64,000 bases of DNA from Streptomyces sp. YIM 121038. Lineage in GTDB: Bacteria; Actinomycetota; Actinomycetes; Streptomycetales; Streptomycetaceae. Location of the stretch: NCBI RefSeq assembly GCF_006088715.1, contig NZ_CP030771.1, positions 2,976,001-3,040,000 on the forward strand. Reading direction: 5' to 3'. The translations under genes and the position numbers were made by a program. The notes under the pieces were generated by a model. The model was not told the origin of the DNA. It ran no database searches and saw only the letters and a program-made list of their open reading frames with translations. Of this stretch, positions 25,953-33,930 are shown piece by piece (positions within the stretch are counted from its first letter, which is position 1; each line of letters begins with the position of its first letter).

Positions 25953-26999
25953 GTGACCGCGCGACTGGCCGACATCGCAGCCCAGGCGGGGGTCAGCGAG
26001 GCGACCGTGAGCCGGGTCCTGAACGGCAAGGCGGGCGTCGCTGCGGCCACCCGTCAGTCCGTGCTCGCCGCGCTCGACGTCCTCGGCTACGAGAGGCCCG
26101 TACGGCTGCGCAGGCGCAGCGCGGGCCTCGTCGGCCTGATCACGCCCGAGCTGGAGAACCCGATATTCCCCGCGCTCGCCCAGGTGATCGGGCAGGCCCT
26201 GACCCGGCAGGGGTACACGCCCGTCCTGGCCACCCAGACCCCCGGCGGCTCCACCGAGGACGAGCTCACCGAGATGCTGGTGGACCGGGGCGTCGCGGGC
26301 ATCATCTTCGTCTCGGGCCTGCACGCCGACACCACCGCGGACACCGAGCGCTACGAGCGGCTGCGCGCCCAGGGCGTCCCGTTCGTGCTCGTCGACGGCT
26401 TCTCGCCCACGGTGCGGGCACCGTTCATCTCGCCCGACGACCGCGCGGCCATGCGCCTCGCGGTCACACACCTGGCGTCGCTCGGCCACACCCGCATCGG
26501 CCTGGCCCTCGGCCCGCGCCGCTTCGTACCGGTACAGCGGAAGATAGAGGGCTTCGCGCGCACCATGCGGGAGCGCTTCCAGCTGGCGCAGGACGCCGTC
26601 GAGGCGGAGCTCGTCGAGCACTCCCTGTACACGCTCGAAGGCGGTCAGGCGGCGACGTCCGCGCTCCTGGACCGCGGCTGCACGGCCGTCGTCTGCGCCA
26701 GCGACATGATGGCGCTCGGCGCGGTGCGGGCGGTGCGGGACCGGGGCCTGGAGGTGCCGGACGACGTCTCCGTCGTCGGCTTCGACGACTCGGTGCTCAT
26801 CGCCTTCACGGATCCGCCCCTGACGACGGTCCGCAAGCCCGTGCCCGCGATGGGCCAGGCCGCGGTCCGCACGCTCCTCGAGGAGATCGCGGGGACGCCC
26901 GCGCCGCACAGCGAGTTCGTCTTCATGCCGGAGCTGGTCGTGCGCGGCTCCACGGCGATGTGCCCGGACGGGCGGCCGGGCACCGGGTCCGCCCCCTAG
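25953..26999 (+). CDS. malR: LacI-family regulator, MalR-like
   Basis: This 348-residue repressor has its helix-turn-helix and hinge at residues 4-56 (LADIAAQAGVSEATVSRVLNGK, VLAALDVLGYERP). The periplasmic-binding-protein-like effector domain follows, with LITPELENPIFP and VCASDMMALGAVRA. From its sequence and position (next to aglA and three to four genes before glnE and glnA2) it is probably the orthologue of the S. coelicolor maltose repressor MalR. That is recollection, not a search. It should repress the alpha-glucosidase gene in the absence of maltodextrins. The start is a GTG. Confidence 0.88.
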   Translation: MTARLADIAAQAGVSEATVSRVLNGKAGVAAATRQSVLAALDVLGYERPVRLRRRSAGLVGLITPELENPIFPALAQVIGQALTRQGYTPVLATQTPGGSTEDELTEMLVDRGVAGIIFVSGLHADTTADTERYERLRAQGVPFVLVDGFSPTVRAPFISPDDRAAMRLAVTHLASLGHTRIGLALGPRRFVPVQRKIEGFARTMRERFQLAQDAVEAELVEHSLYTLEGGQAATSALLDRGCTAVVCASDMMALGAVRAVRDRGLEVPDDVSVVGFDDSVLIAFTDPPLTTVRKPVPAMGQAAVRTLLEEIAGTPAPHSEFVFMPELVVRGSTAMCPDGRPGTGSAP

Positions 27000-27103
27000 G
27001 AAATCGGCCTGAAGCGGCTCGTCCCTGAGGTGTAGGGAGTGCGCCCGGAACCCATCGGGGGGATGATCTGAGGTGAGGTGGGTATCTGGCAGACTCTGTG
27101 CCT

Positions 27104-27949
27104 ATGGGTGAGATGACTGTGACGACACTGGAAGGCCGCCGGCGGCCCACCACATCACCCACCGCGGGCGAGCAGGATGACCGCTTTGGGCGGAATTTGC
27201 TGCGCCGCTTGCGTACGCCCCGACGACCACGGCTGTGGTTCGAGATCCTGCTGATCGCGGTGAGTTACTGGACGTACTCGCTGATCCGCAACGCCGTGCC
27301 GGAGCAGAAGTCGGCCGCGCTGCGCAACGCCGACTGGATCTGGGACGTGGAGAACACCCTCGGCATCGCCGTGGAGCGTTCCGTCAACCACGCCGTGGAT
27401 TCCGTGACATGGCTCATCGTCGGCATGAACTACTACTACGCGACGCTGCACTTCATCGTCACGCTCAGTGTTCTCGTGTGGCTGTACCGCAGTCATCCCG
27501 GGCGGTACGCGGCCACGCGCCTGGTCCTCTTCGCGACCACGGCGGTGGCCCTGCTCGGTTACTACCTGTATCCGCTGGCTCCGCCCCGGCTGATGCCCGG
27601 CGGGGACTTCATCGACACCGTCATCGTGCACAACACCTGGGGCTCGATGGCGTCCGGCGACCTCAAGAACATGTCGAACCAGTACGCCGCGATGCCGTCC
27701 ATGCACATCGGCTGGTCCCTGTGGTGCGGCCTGACCATCTTCGCCCTCGCCTCGGTGCCCTGGGCGAAGGTCCTCGGCCTGCTCTACCCCGTGGCGACGC
27801 TCGTGGTCATCGTCGCCACCGCCAACCACTTCTGGCTGGACGCGGTGGGCGGCATGATCTGCCTCGCCTTCGGCTACGCGGTCGTCCGCCTCTGGTACGG
27901 CGCCTTCCCTTACGCCCTGCCTCAGCAGATCCCGCCACTCCGGGCCTGA
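27104..27949 (+). CDS. PAP2-family membrane phosphatase
   Basis: This 281-residue integral membrane protein has about six membrane segments. Typical blocks are YYLYPLAPPRLMPG (motif 1 region), MPSMHIGWSLW with the catalytic His, and ATANHFWLDAVGG with the second His and Asp. The Aur1/Ipt1-like arrangement suggests action on a lipid phosphate or inositol-phosphate transfer. The N-terminal 40 residues are basic and cytoplasmic. CAGACT eight bases before the ATG hints at a leaderless start. The stop codon is followed at once by a dispersed inverted repeat. Confidence 0.88.
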   Translation: MGEMTVTTLEGRRRPTTSPTAGEQDDRFGRNLLRRLRTPRRPRLWFEILLIAVSYWTYSLIRNAVPEQKSAALRNADWIWDVENTLGIAVERSVNHAVDSVTWLIVGMNYYYATLHFIVTLSVLVWLYRSHPGRYAATRLVLFATTAVALLGYYLYPLAPPRLMPGGDFIDTVIVHNTWGSMASGDLKNMSNQYAAMPSMHIGWSLWCGLTIFALASVPWAKVLGLLYPVATLVVIVATANHFWLDAVGGMICLAFGYAVVRLWYGAFPYALPQQIPPLRA

Positions 27950-28048
27950 TCCTCAAACGCCGGAGGGGCTGGATCTTCCAGCCCGTCCGGCGTTTGAGGA
28001 CGAGGCGCGGAGCGCCGATACGGGGGTCCAAGGGGGCGGAGCCCCCTT
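27950..28048. repeat. dispersed inverted repeat and hairpin between PAP2 and glnE
   Basis: The arm at 27950-27971 (TCCTCAAACGCCGGAGGGG start) pairs with 27979-28000 (CCGTCCGGCGTTTGAGGA end), nearly identical to the copy at 17188-17259. AAGGGGGC (28030-28037) then pairs with GCCCCCTT (28041-28048). Together they separate the convergent PAP2 and glnE genes and probably terminate both. Confidence 0.75.
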
Positions 28049-28086
28049 GTTCGGGAAGGGGCGGGCCCGGGGCGCACCGCGAAGGG

Positions 28087-31077
28087 CTACGCCCCGTAGA
28101 AGCGCGCTTCCACCACGGCCCGGGCCCGCCGGGTGGTGCGGCGGTAGTCGTCCAGCATGTCCCCGACGTGCCCGGCCTCGTACCCCAGGTAACGCCCGAC
28201 CGCGGCGAGCTCCCGCCCGTCGGACGGAAACGTGTCGCCCGCCCGCCCCCGCACCAGCATCACCGCGTTCCGCACCCGCGTGGCGAGCACCCACGCCTCG
28301 TCGAGGATCGCGGCCTCCTCGCCGGGGATGAGCCCGGCCGCGCAGGCCGCGGCGAGGGCTTCCCGGGTGCGGGTGGTGCGCAGGCCCGGCTCGGCCCAGG
28401 CGTGGCCGAGCTGGAGGAGCTGCACGGTCCACTCGACGTCGGAGAGGCCGCCGCGGCCCAGCTTGGTGTGCAGCGTGGGGTCGGCGCCGCGCGGCAGGCG
28501 CTCGGTCTCCATCCGGGCCTTCAGCCGGCGGATCTCGCGGACCGCCTCGTCGCCGAGCCCCTCGGCGGGGTAGCGCAGCGGGTCGACCAGCTCGACGAAG
28601 GCCCTGCCGAGGTCCGCGTCGCCCGCGACGGGCTCGGCGCGCAGGAGCGCCTGGGACTCCCAGACGAGGGACCAGCGGCGGTAGTAGGCGGCGTACGACT
28701 TCAGGGTGCGGACCAGCGGGCCGCTCTTGCCCTCGGGGCGCAGGTCGGCGTCGATGAGGAGCGGCGGGTCGGCGGAGGGCAGCTGGAGCAGGCGGCGCAT
28801 CTCGGCGACGACCTTGTTCGCGGCCTTGGCCGCCTCCTGGTCGTCGACGCCCTCGCGGGGCTCGTGCACGAAGAGGACGTCGGCGTCGGAGCCGTAGCCG
28901 AGCTCGCGCCCGCCGAAGCGGCCCACGCCGATGACGGCGAAGCGGGTGGGCAGCTCGTCGCCCCAGCCGTCGCGGACCACGGCGCGCAGGGCGCCCGCGA
29001 TGGTGGCGGCGGTCAGGTCGGACACGGCGGTGCCCACGCGGTCCACCAGCGCGCCCGCGTCGGTGCCCGCGCTGCCGTACGAGGCGATGAGGTCGGCCGC
29101 GGTGGTGCGGAACAGCTCGCGCCGCCGCACGCCGCGGGCGGCGGCCACCGCCTGCTCGGGCCCGTCGGCGCGGCGCACGGCGGCCAGGACCTCCTGTTCG
29201 AGGGCGGCGCGGCCGCGCGGCTCCAGGCCGCGTTCGTCGCCGAGCAGGGCGACCGCCTCGGGGGCGCGAAGGAGCAGGTCGGGGGCGAGGCGCCCGGCGG
29301 AGAGGACCCGGGCGAGGTTCTCCGCCGCCGCGCCCTCGTCGCGCAGCAGGCGCAGGTACCAGGGGGTCTTGCCGAGCGCGTCGGAGACCTTGCGGAAGCC
29401 GAGCAGGCCCGCGTCGGGGTCGGCGGAGTCCGCGAACCAGCCGAGCAGGACCGGCAGGAGCGTGCGCTGGATGGCGGCCTTGCGGGTGACGCCGGAGGCG
29501 AGGGCCTCCAGATGGCGCAGGGCGGCGGCCGGGTCGGCGTACCCGAGGGCGACGAGCCGCTCGCGGGCCGCCTCGGTGCTCAGCCGGGTCTCGCCGGGTG
29601 CCAGCTGGGCGACGGCGTCGAGCAGCGGACGGTAGAAGAGCTTCTCGTGCAGGCGGCGGACGACGGTGGTGTGCCGCTTCCAGGCGCGGCCGAGGTCGGT
29701 GAGGGGCTCGGCGCGCATGCCGAGGGAGCGGCCGATGCGGCGCAGGTCGGCGTCGTCCTCGGGCACCAGGTGGGTGCGGCGAAGGCGGTACAGCTGGATG
29801 CGGTGCTCCAGGGAGCGCAGGAAGCGGTAGGCGTCGTCGAGCTGGGTGGCGTCGACGCGGCCGACGTAGCCCCCGGCGGCGAGCGCGGCCAGGGCGTCGA
29901 GCGTCGTACCGCTGCGCAGCGACGCGTCCGCGCGGCCGTGCACCAATTGCAGGAGCTGGACGGCGAACTCGACGTCGCGCAGGCCGCCGGGGCCGAGCTT
30001 CAGCTCGCGGTCGACCTCGCCCGCCGGGATGTTGGCGATCACTCGGCGGCGCATCTTCTGCACGTCGGCGACGAAGTTCTCGCGCTCGGCGGCCTGCCAG
30101 ACCAGGGGCGCGACGGCGGCAGCGTACTCCGCGCCGAGCTCGGCGTCGCCCGCGACGGGCCGGGCCTTGAGCAGCGCCTGGAACTCCCAGGTCTTGGCCC
30201 AGCGCTGGTAGTAGGCGAGGTGCGAGGACAGGGTGCGCACCAGCGGGCCGTTGCGGCCCTCGGGGCGCAGATTGGCGTCGACGGGCCAGATGGTGCCCTC
30301 GACCGTCGTGTCCGAGCAGATCCGCATCAGGTGCGAGGCGAGCCGGGTCGCGGCCCGCAGCGCCTTGCCCTCGTCGACGCCGTCGGCGGCCTCGCCGACG
30401 AAGATGACGTCGACGTCGGAGACGTAGTTCAGCTCGTGGCCGCCGCACTTGCCCATGGCGATGACCGCGAGGCGGCACTGGGCGGCGTCGGCGGGCGCGG
30501 CGGCGCGGGCCATGGCGAGCGCGGCGCGCAGCGTGGCGGTGGCGAGGTCGGCGAGCTCGGCGGCGGTCTGGGCGACGTCGGTGGTGCCGCACACGTCGCG
30601 GGCGGCGATGGAGAGCAGGCAGCGGCGGTAGGCGACGCGCAGCGAGACCGGGTCGGTGGCTTCGGCGAGGCCGCGCTCGAACTCCTCGACGCCCGGGTGC
30701 AGATCGGCGGCCTCGTACGTGACCAGGGCGCGCCAGTCGCGCGGGTGCCGGGCGAGGTGGTCGGCGAGCGCCTCGGAGGCGCCGAGGACGCCGAGCAGCC
30801 GGTCGCGCAGCGGCTTGGAGCTGACGAGGGTGTCGAGGAGCTCGCGCCGGTCGGTCTCGGCGGACTCCTTGGGCTGGGCCTCCACGAGGCGGACGAGGCC
30901 GAGCAGCGCCACGTCGGGGTCGGCGGTGGCGCCGAGCGCGTCCAGGAGCACCGGGTCGGCGCGGACGGCGTCGAGGCCGGGCGCGGCGAGCAGCCGCTCG
31001 GCGGCCGACGGGTCGGTGAATCCGTGCCGCAGCAGCCGCGTGAACGTGCTGCTCCTGCGCCCTTGCGGCAGCGTCAT
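28087..31077 (-). CDS. glnE: glutamine synthetase adenylyltransferase/deadenylyltransferase
   Basis: This 996-residue bifunctional enzyme adds AMP to, or removes it from, type I glutamine synthetase according to nitrogen status. Its two nucleotidyltransferase domains are each marked by the GG-x-EL-x-SD-x-D motif: GGHELNYVSDVDVIF in the N-terminal (deadenylylating) half and GGRELGYGSDADVLF in the C-terminal (adenylylating) half. The length matches the family. The ATG at 31077 follows AAAGGCG. The type I GS target (glnA) is not in this window; GlnII and the GlnA2 here lack the modified tyrosine. Confidence 0.96.
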   Translation of the reverse strand: MTLPQGRRSSTFTRLLRHGFTDPSAAERLLAAPGLDAVRADPVLLDALGATADPDVALLGLVRLVEAQPKESAETDRRELLDTLVSSKPLRDRLLGVLGASEALADHLARHPRDWRALVTYEAADLHPGVEEFERGLAEATDPVSLRVAYRRCLLSIAARDVCGTTDVAQTAAELADLATATLRAALAMARAAAPADAAQCRLAVIAMGKCGGHELNYVSDVDVIFVGEAADGVDEGKALRAATRLASHLMRICSDTTVEGTIWPVDANLRPEGRNGPLVRTLSSHLAYYQRWAKTWEFQALLKARPVAGDAELGAEYAAAVAPLVWQAAERENFVADVQKMRRRVIANIPAGEVDRELKLGPGGLRDVEFAVQLLQLVHGRADASLRSGTTLDALAALAAGGYVGRVDATQLDDAYRFLRSLEHRIQLYRLRRTHLVPEDDADLRRIGRSLGMRAEPLTDLGRAWKRHTTVVRRLHEKLFYRPLLDAVAQLAPGETRLSTEAARERLVALGYADPAAALRHLEALASGVTRKAAIQRTLLPVLLGWFADSADPDAGLLGFRKVSDALGKTPWYLRLLRDEGAAAENLARVLSAGRLAPDLLLRAPEAVALLGDERGLEPRGRAALEQEVLAAVRRADGPEQAVAAARGVRRRELFRTTAADLIASYGSAGTDAGALVDRVGTAVSDLTAATIAGALRAVVRDGWGDELPTRFAVIGVGRFGGRELGYGSDADVLFVHEPREGVDDQEAAKAANKVVAEMRRLLQLPSADPPLLIDADLRPEGKSGPLVRTLKSYAAYYRRWSLVWESQALLRAEPVAGDADLGRAFVELVDPLRYPAEGLGDEAVREIRRLKARMETERLPRGADPTLHTKLGRGGLSDVEWTVQLLQLGHAWAEPGLRTTRTREALAAACAAGLIPGEEAAILDEAWVLATRVRNAVMLVRGRAGDTFPSDGRELAAVGRYLGYEAGHVGDMLDDYRRTTRRARAVVEARFYGA

Positions 31078-31205
31078 CCGCACGCCTTTCGCTCGCCTGT
31101 CCTGGCCAGAGCCTACCGAGCGGTGACGGGGCACGGTCCGATGAGTTTCCCGCGCGTGCGGGGTCTGCACCGGGACGCGAGCATGGAAGCGACAGGAGGG
31201 CCGTC

Positions 31206-31718
31206 ATGACGAGCCAGGAACCGGTGACCGAGCTCGATCCGCGCTACAGCAGCGAGGACGCCGTCGCCGTCCCCTGGGCGCACGCCCTGGAGCTGCTGCG
31301 GTCGGCCGAGCAGTTCTGGATCTCGACGGTGCGCCCCGAGGGCCGTCCGCACGTCACGCCGCTGCCCGCGGTGTGGCAGGACGGGGCGCTGCACTTCGCG
31401 ACGGGCCCCGAGGAGCGCAAGGCGCGCAATCTGGCGCGCAACCCCGAGACGGTCCTGACCACCGGCACCGGCCGGTGGGACCAGGGCTACGACGTGGTCG
31501 TCGAGGGCACGGCGACGCGGATCACGGACGAGCGGCGGCTGCTGGCCCTCGCCGCCGCGTGGGAGGACAAGTACGGCAGCTTCTGGCACTACGAGGTGCG
31601 GGACGGCTGCTTCCACCACGGCGCCGGGCACGCGTACGTCTTCGCGGTGGCGCCGCGCACGGTGTTCGGCTTCGGCAAGGGGGAGCCGTTCAGCCAGACG
31701 CGGTGGCGGTTCGCGTGA
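31206..31718 (+). CDS. pyridoxamine 5'-phosphate oxidase-like (PPOX) protein
   Basis: This 170-residue split-barrel protein has the N-terminal strand pattern FWISTVRPEGRPHVTPLPAVW and the ARNLARNPETVLTTG block, as in FMN- or F420-binding PPOX-class proteins. The long C-terminal part is rich in aromatic residues. Substrate and cofactor cannot be fixed by eye. AGGAGG six bases before the ATG is an ideal ribosome site. It is divergent from glnE, with 128 bases between starts. Confidence 0.85.
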   Translation: MTSQEPVTELDPRYSSEDAVAVPWAHALELLRSAEQFWISTVRPEGRPHVTPLPAVWQDGALHFATGPEERKARNLARNPETVLTTGTGRWDQGYDVVVEGTATRITDERRLLALAAAWEDKYGSFWHYEVRDGCFHHGAGHAYVFAVAPRTVFGFGKGEPFSQTRWRFA

Positions 31719-31859
31719 CGGCGGGCGGGACGGAGGCGGCGGGCACGCCGGGGTCGCCGGGGTCGCCGAAGCCCCTCCCGAATCGAACAGACATCCGTAC
31801 GATGAGCGGGCCAGGGTGCGCCCGGGTCGCGGCGTACCCCCGAAGGAAGGGATCGAGCC

Positions 31860-32294
31860 ATGGAGTGGACGCTCGAAGTCGTGACACTGCCGGTCGCGGA
31901 CCTCGACCGGGCCAAGGACTTCTACGAGACCAAGTGCGGCTTCAAGGCGGACCTGGACAGCGAGGTCGCGCCGGGCGTGCGCGTCATCCAGATCACACCG
32001 CCCGGCTCGCGCTGTTCGTTCGCGATGGTGACCGGTCTGCCCCTGGCCCCCGGCCAGGACGCGATGGCGCCCGGCTCGCTCCAGGGCCTCCAGCTCTGCG
32101 TGACCGACATCGAGGCGGCCCGTGCGGAGCTCGCGGGCCGCGGCGTGGACGTCACGCCGGTGCGGACGCTGGGCGCGCGGGGCTGGGAGGACGGCAGGGG
32201 CGACGCGGAGTGGAGCTCCTTCTGCTTCTTCAAGGACCCCGACGGCAACGGCTGGACGGTGCAGGAGGCCCCGGCCCCGCTCGCGCACCGCTGA
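31860..32294 (+). CDS. VOC (glyoxalase-fold) protein, first tandem copy
   Basis: This 144-residue protein has one VOC repeat pair. It starts with the beta strand LEVVTLPVADLDRAKDFYETKCGF, has VRVIQITPPGSRCSF in the middle and ends with FFKDPDGNGWTVQE. His, Glu and Gln positions for metal binding are not complete, so enzyme or binding function is open. GGAAGGG precedes the ATG. It is a clear paralogue of the next gene. Confidence 0.88.
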   Translation: MEWTLEVVTLPVADLDRAKDFYETKCGFKADLDSEVAPGVRVIQITPPGSRCSFAMVTGLPLAPGQDAMAPGSLQGLQLCVTDIEAARAELAGRGVDVTPVRTLGARGWEDGRGDAEWSSFCFFKDPDGNGWTVQEAPAPLAHR

Positions 32295-32356
32295 ACGCCG
32301 AACGACCGGCCACGAGGGCGCCCCGGCCCCGCGGACGCCCCCACGAGGAGGAGTCG

Positions 32357-32779
32357 ATGGACTACACACTCGAAGTGATCCCCCTGCCCGTCACCGACAT
32401 CGACCGGGCCAGGGACTTCTACGCGGACAAGTGCGGCTTCCACGTCGACATCGACGGGGAGGTCGCGCCCGGCATACGGCTCGTGCAGCTGACGCCGCCC
32501 GGCTCCGGCTGCTCGGTGATCCTCGGAGACACCGTCTGGGAGGCGACGCCGGGCCCGACGCCCGAGCCCGGCTCGTACCAGGGCCTGCAGCTCGTGGTCG
32601 CCGATCTGAAGCAGGCTCGCGAGGAGCTGACCGCCCGCGGCCTCGAACTGTCCGAGACGGTCTCGTACGCGGAGGCGGACGGCGCCTCCTTCATGTACTT
32701 CACGGACCCCGACGGCAACGGCTGGTGCATCCAGGAGTACAAGGTCCGGGCGGCACGGCCGCTGCGGGAGGTCATCTGA
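32357..32779 (+). CDS. VOC (glyoxalase-fold) protein, second tandem copy
   Basis: This 140-residue paralogue of the preceding gene shares LEVI.LPV.D.DRA.DFY..KCGF, EVAPG and DPDGNGW. GAGGAGGAG precedes the ATG, 62 bases after the first copy, so the two probably form one transcript. The region around residues 60-75 differs most, which suggests different ligands. Its last eight bases overlap the end of the convergent acetyltransferase gene. Confidence 0.88.
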   Translation: MDYTLEVIPLPVTDIDRARDFYADKCGFHVDIDGEVAPGIRLVQLTPPGSGCSVILGDTVWEATPGPTPEPGSYQGLQLVVADLKQAREELTARGLELSETVSYAEADGASFMYFTDPDGNGWCIQEYKVRAARPLREVI

Positions 32780-33620
32780 GCTTCTCCTCCATCCAGGCCA
32801 CGCCGAACTCCACGACGTCCCGGGCCTCCAGGAGGTGGCTCTCGGCGGCGCCGACGAGCCCCCGCGCGCCCTTCCCGGTGGCGAGCAGCTCGCGGGCGAT
32901 GACCTCGAACGGCCAGACGCCGTCCGGCACGACCGGGGAGTAGTCGAAGGCGCCGTCGGCGGAGTCGATGTCGTGGAAGCGCCGCCAGACGCGCTCGCCG
33001 CCCTCCAGGACGGGCTGTTCGTAGTCCACGAAGCGCTTGCCGGGGGCGTCGGCGAGGGCCTCGGCGTGGTGCAGCAGCGTGAGCGAGTCGAGCGGCGCGC
33101 CGAGGAGCAGCACCCGGCCGCCCTTCGCCACGAGCCGCGCCAGGGGGCTGTCCGGGCCGTGGGGGTCGTCCCACGGGTGGTCGGCCATCAGCGCCCGCGC
33201 GTCGGCGCCGAGCGCGGCGAAGCTGGCGTCGGGGTGGCGGCTGCGCACGGCGCCGGGCCAACGGCGCAGCGCCTCGGGCAGCCGCCCGTTGTTGTGGTCG
33301 GCCTCGCTCAGCTCCGGGTCGTAGGCGGGGTGCTCCGCGCGCAGGGCGTCCTGCCACTCCTGGGGCCAGTCCGTGCTGAACTCGTACGGCGGCGCGTCGT
33401 TCCACCCGCAGGTCACCATCAGCGTGCCGCGCTCCCCCACGACGTCGCCGAGCGCCCCGATGAGTGTCTGGGGCCCGCCCGCCACGTACCCGATGGCGGA
33501 CATCCGGGTGTGGAACATGACGACGTCGCCCGCGGCGAGGCCCAGCGCCCGCAGGTCCCGCACGAGCCGGCCCCGGGTCACGGGGCCGCCGGAGCGCTTC
33601 AGCAGTTCCTCTTCGTCCAT
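32772..33620 (-). CDS. AAC(3)-family aminoglycoside N-acetyltransferase
   Basis: This 282-residue protein has the family blocks VVMFHTRMSAIGYVAGGPQ, GTLMVTCGW, HPWDDPHGPDSPLARL and LLGAPLDSLTLLHHAEA. Members acetylate the 3-amino group of aminoglycosides, but many Streptomyces chromosomal copies have no known antibiotic substrate. No aminoglycoside biosynthesis genes are present. The start is the ATG at 33620, with TAGCGT seven bases upstream and no ribosome site (leaderless). Confidence 0.9.
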   Translation of the reverse strand: MDEEELLKRSGGPVTRGRLVRDLRALGLAAGDVVMFHTRMSAIGYVAGGPQTLIGALGDVVGERGTLMVTCGWNDAPPYEFSTDWPQEWQDALRAEHPAYDPELSEADHNNGRLPEALRRWPGAVRSRHPDASFAALGADARALMADHPWDDPHGPDSPLARLVAKGGRVLLLGAPLDSLTLLHHAEALADAPGKRFVDYEQPVLEGGERVWRRFHDIDSADGAFDYSPVVPDGVWPFEVIARELLATGKGARGLVGAAESHLLEARDVVEFGVAWMEEKLR

Positions 33621-33706
33621 GCCCGCGACGCTATCCGCGCACCACGACACGCGAGCAACTCATTTACCGGTACGGGGAGTCCGGAAGGCGGCGGCCGCCG
33701 TGCGGC

Positions 33707-33874
33707 TCAGCGGTCGGCCGCGGCGCCCAAGGGCTCGCCGACGATGCGCTCGGCGAGGCGGGCCGCCAAGCGCCGTGCGTCCCGCTCCAGTTCACCCCGC
33801 GCGGCGTCCCGCTCCGCGGCGACGGCGGCCTCGGCGAGGGCCGCGTCGGCCGCACGGGCCCCCGAAGACCCCAC
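33707..33874 (-). other. possible small ORF or gene remnant downstream of glnA2
   Basis: The gap 33621-33930 between glnA2 and the acetyltransferase gene holds no clear gene. One minus-strand frame ending at 33707 reads as a charged Ala/Glu/Arg helix of about 55 residues (AERDAARGELERDARRLAARL, then AERIVGEPLG). It resembles the end of ATP-synthase b-subunit or similar coiled coils. A GTG at 33874 could start it, but the ribosome site spacing is poor. It could be a small protein, a remnant or chance. Confidence 0.25.
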
Positions 33875-33930
33875 GCCTCCAAGACCTTCCGGAGCCCCAA
33901 GTCCCCCAGGAGCGCGGGAGGTTCGCGCCC

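Noticed and set aside
27235..31209. Plus-strand open frame of about 1300 codons across glnE
   Set aside because: It is a shadow of glnE and the PAP2 gene. The real frames have complete family motifs.
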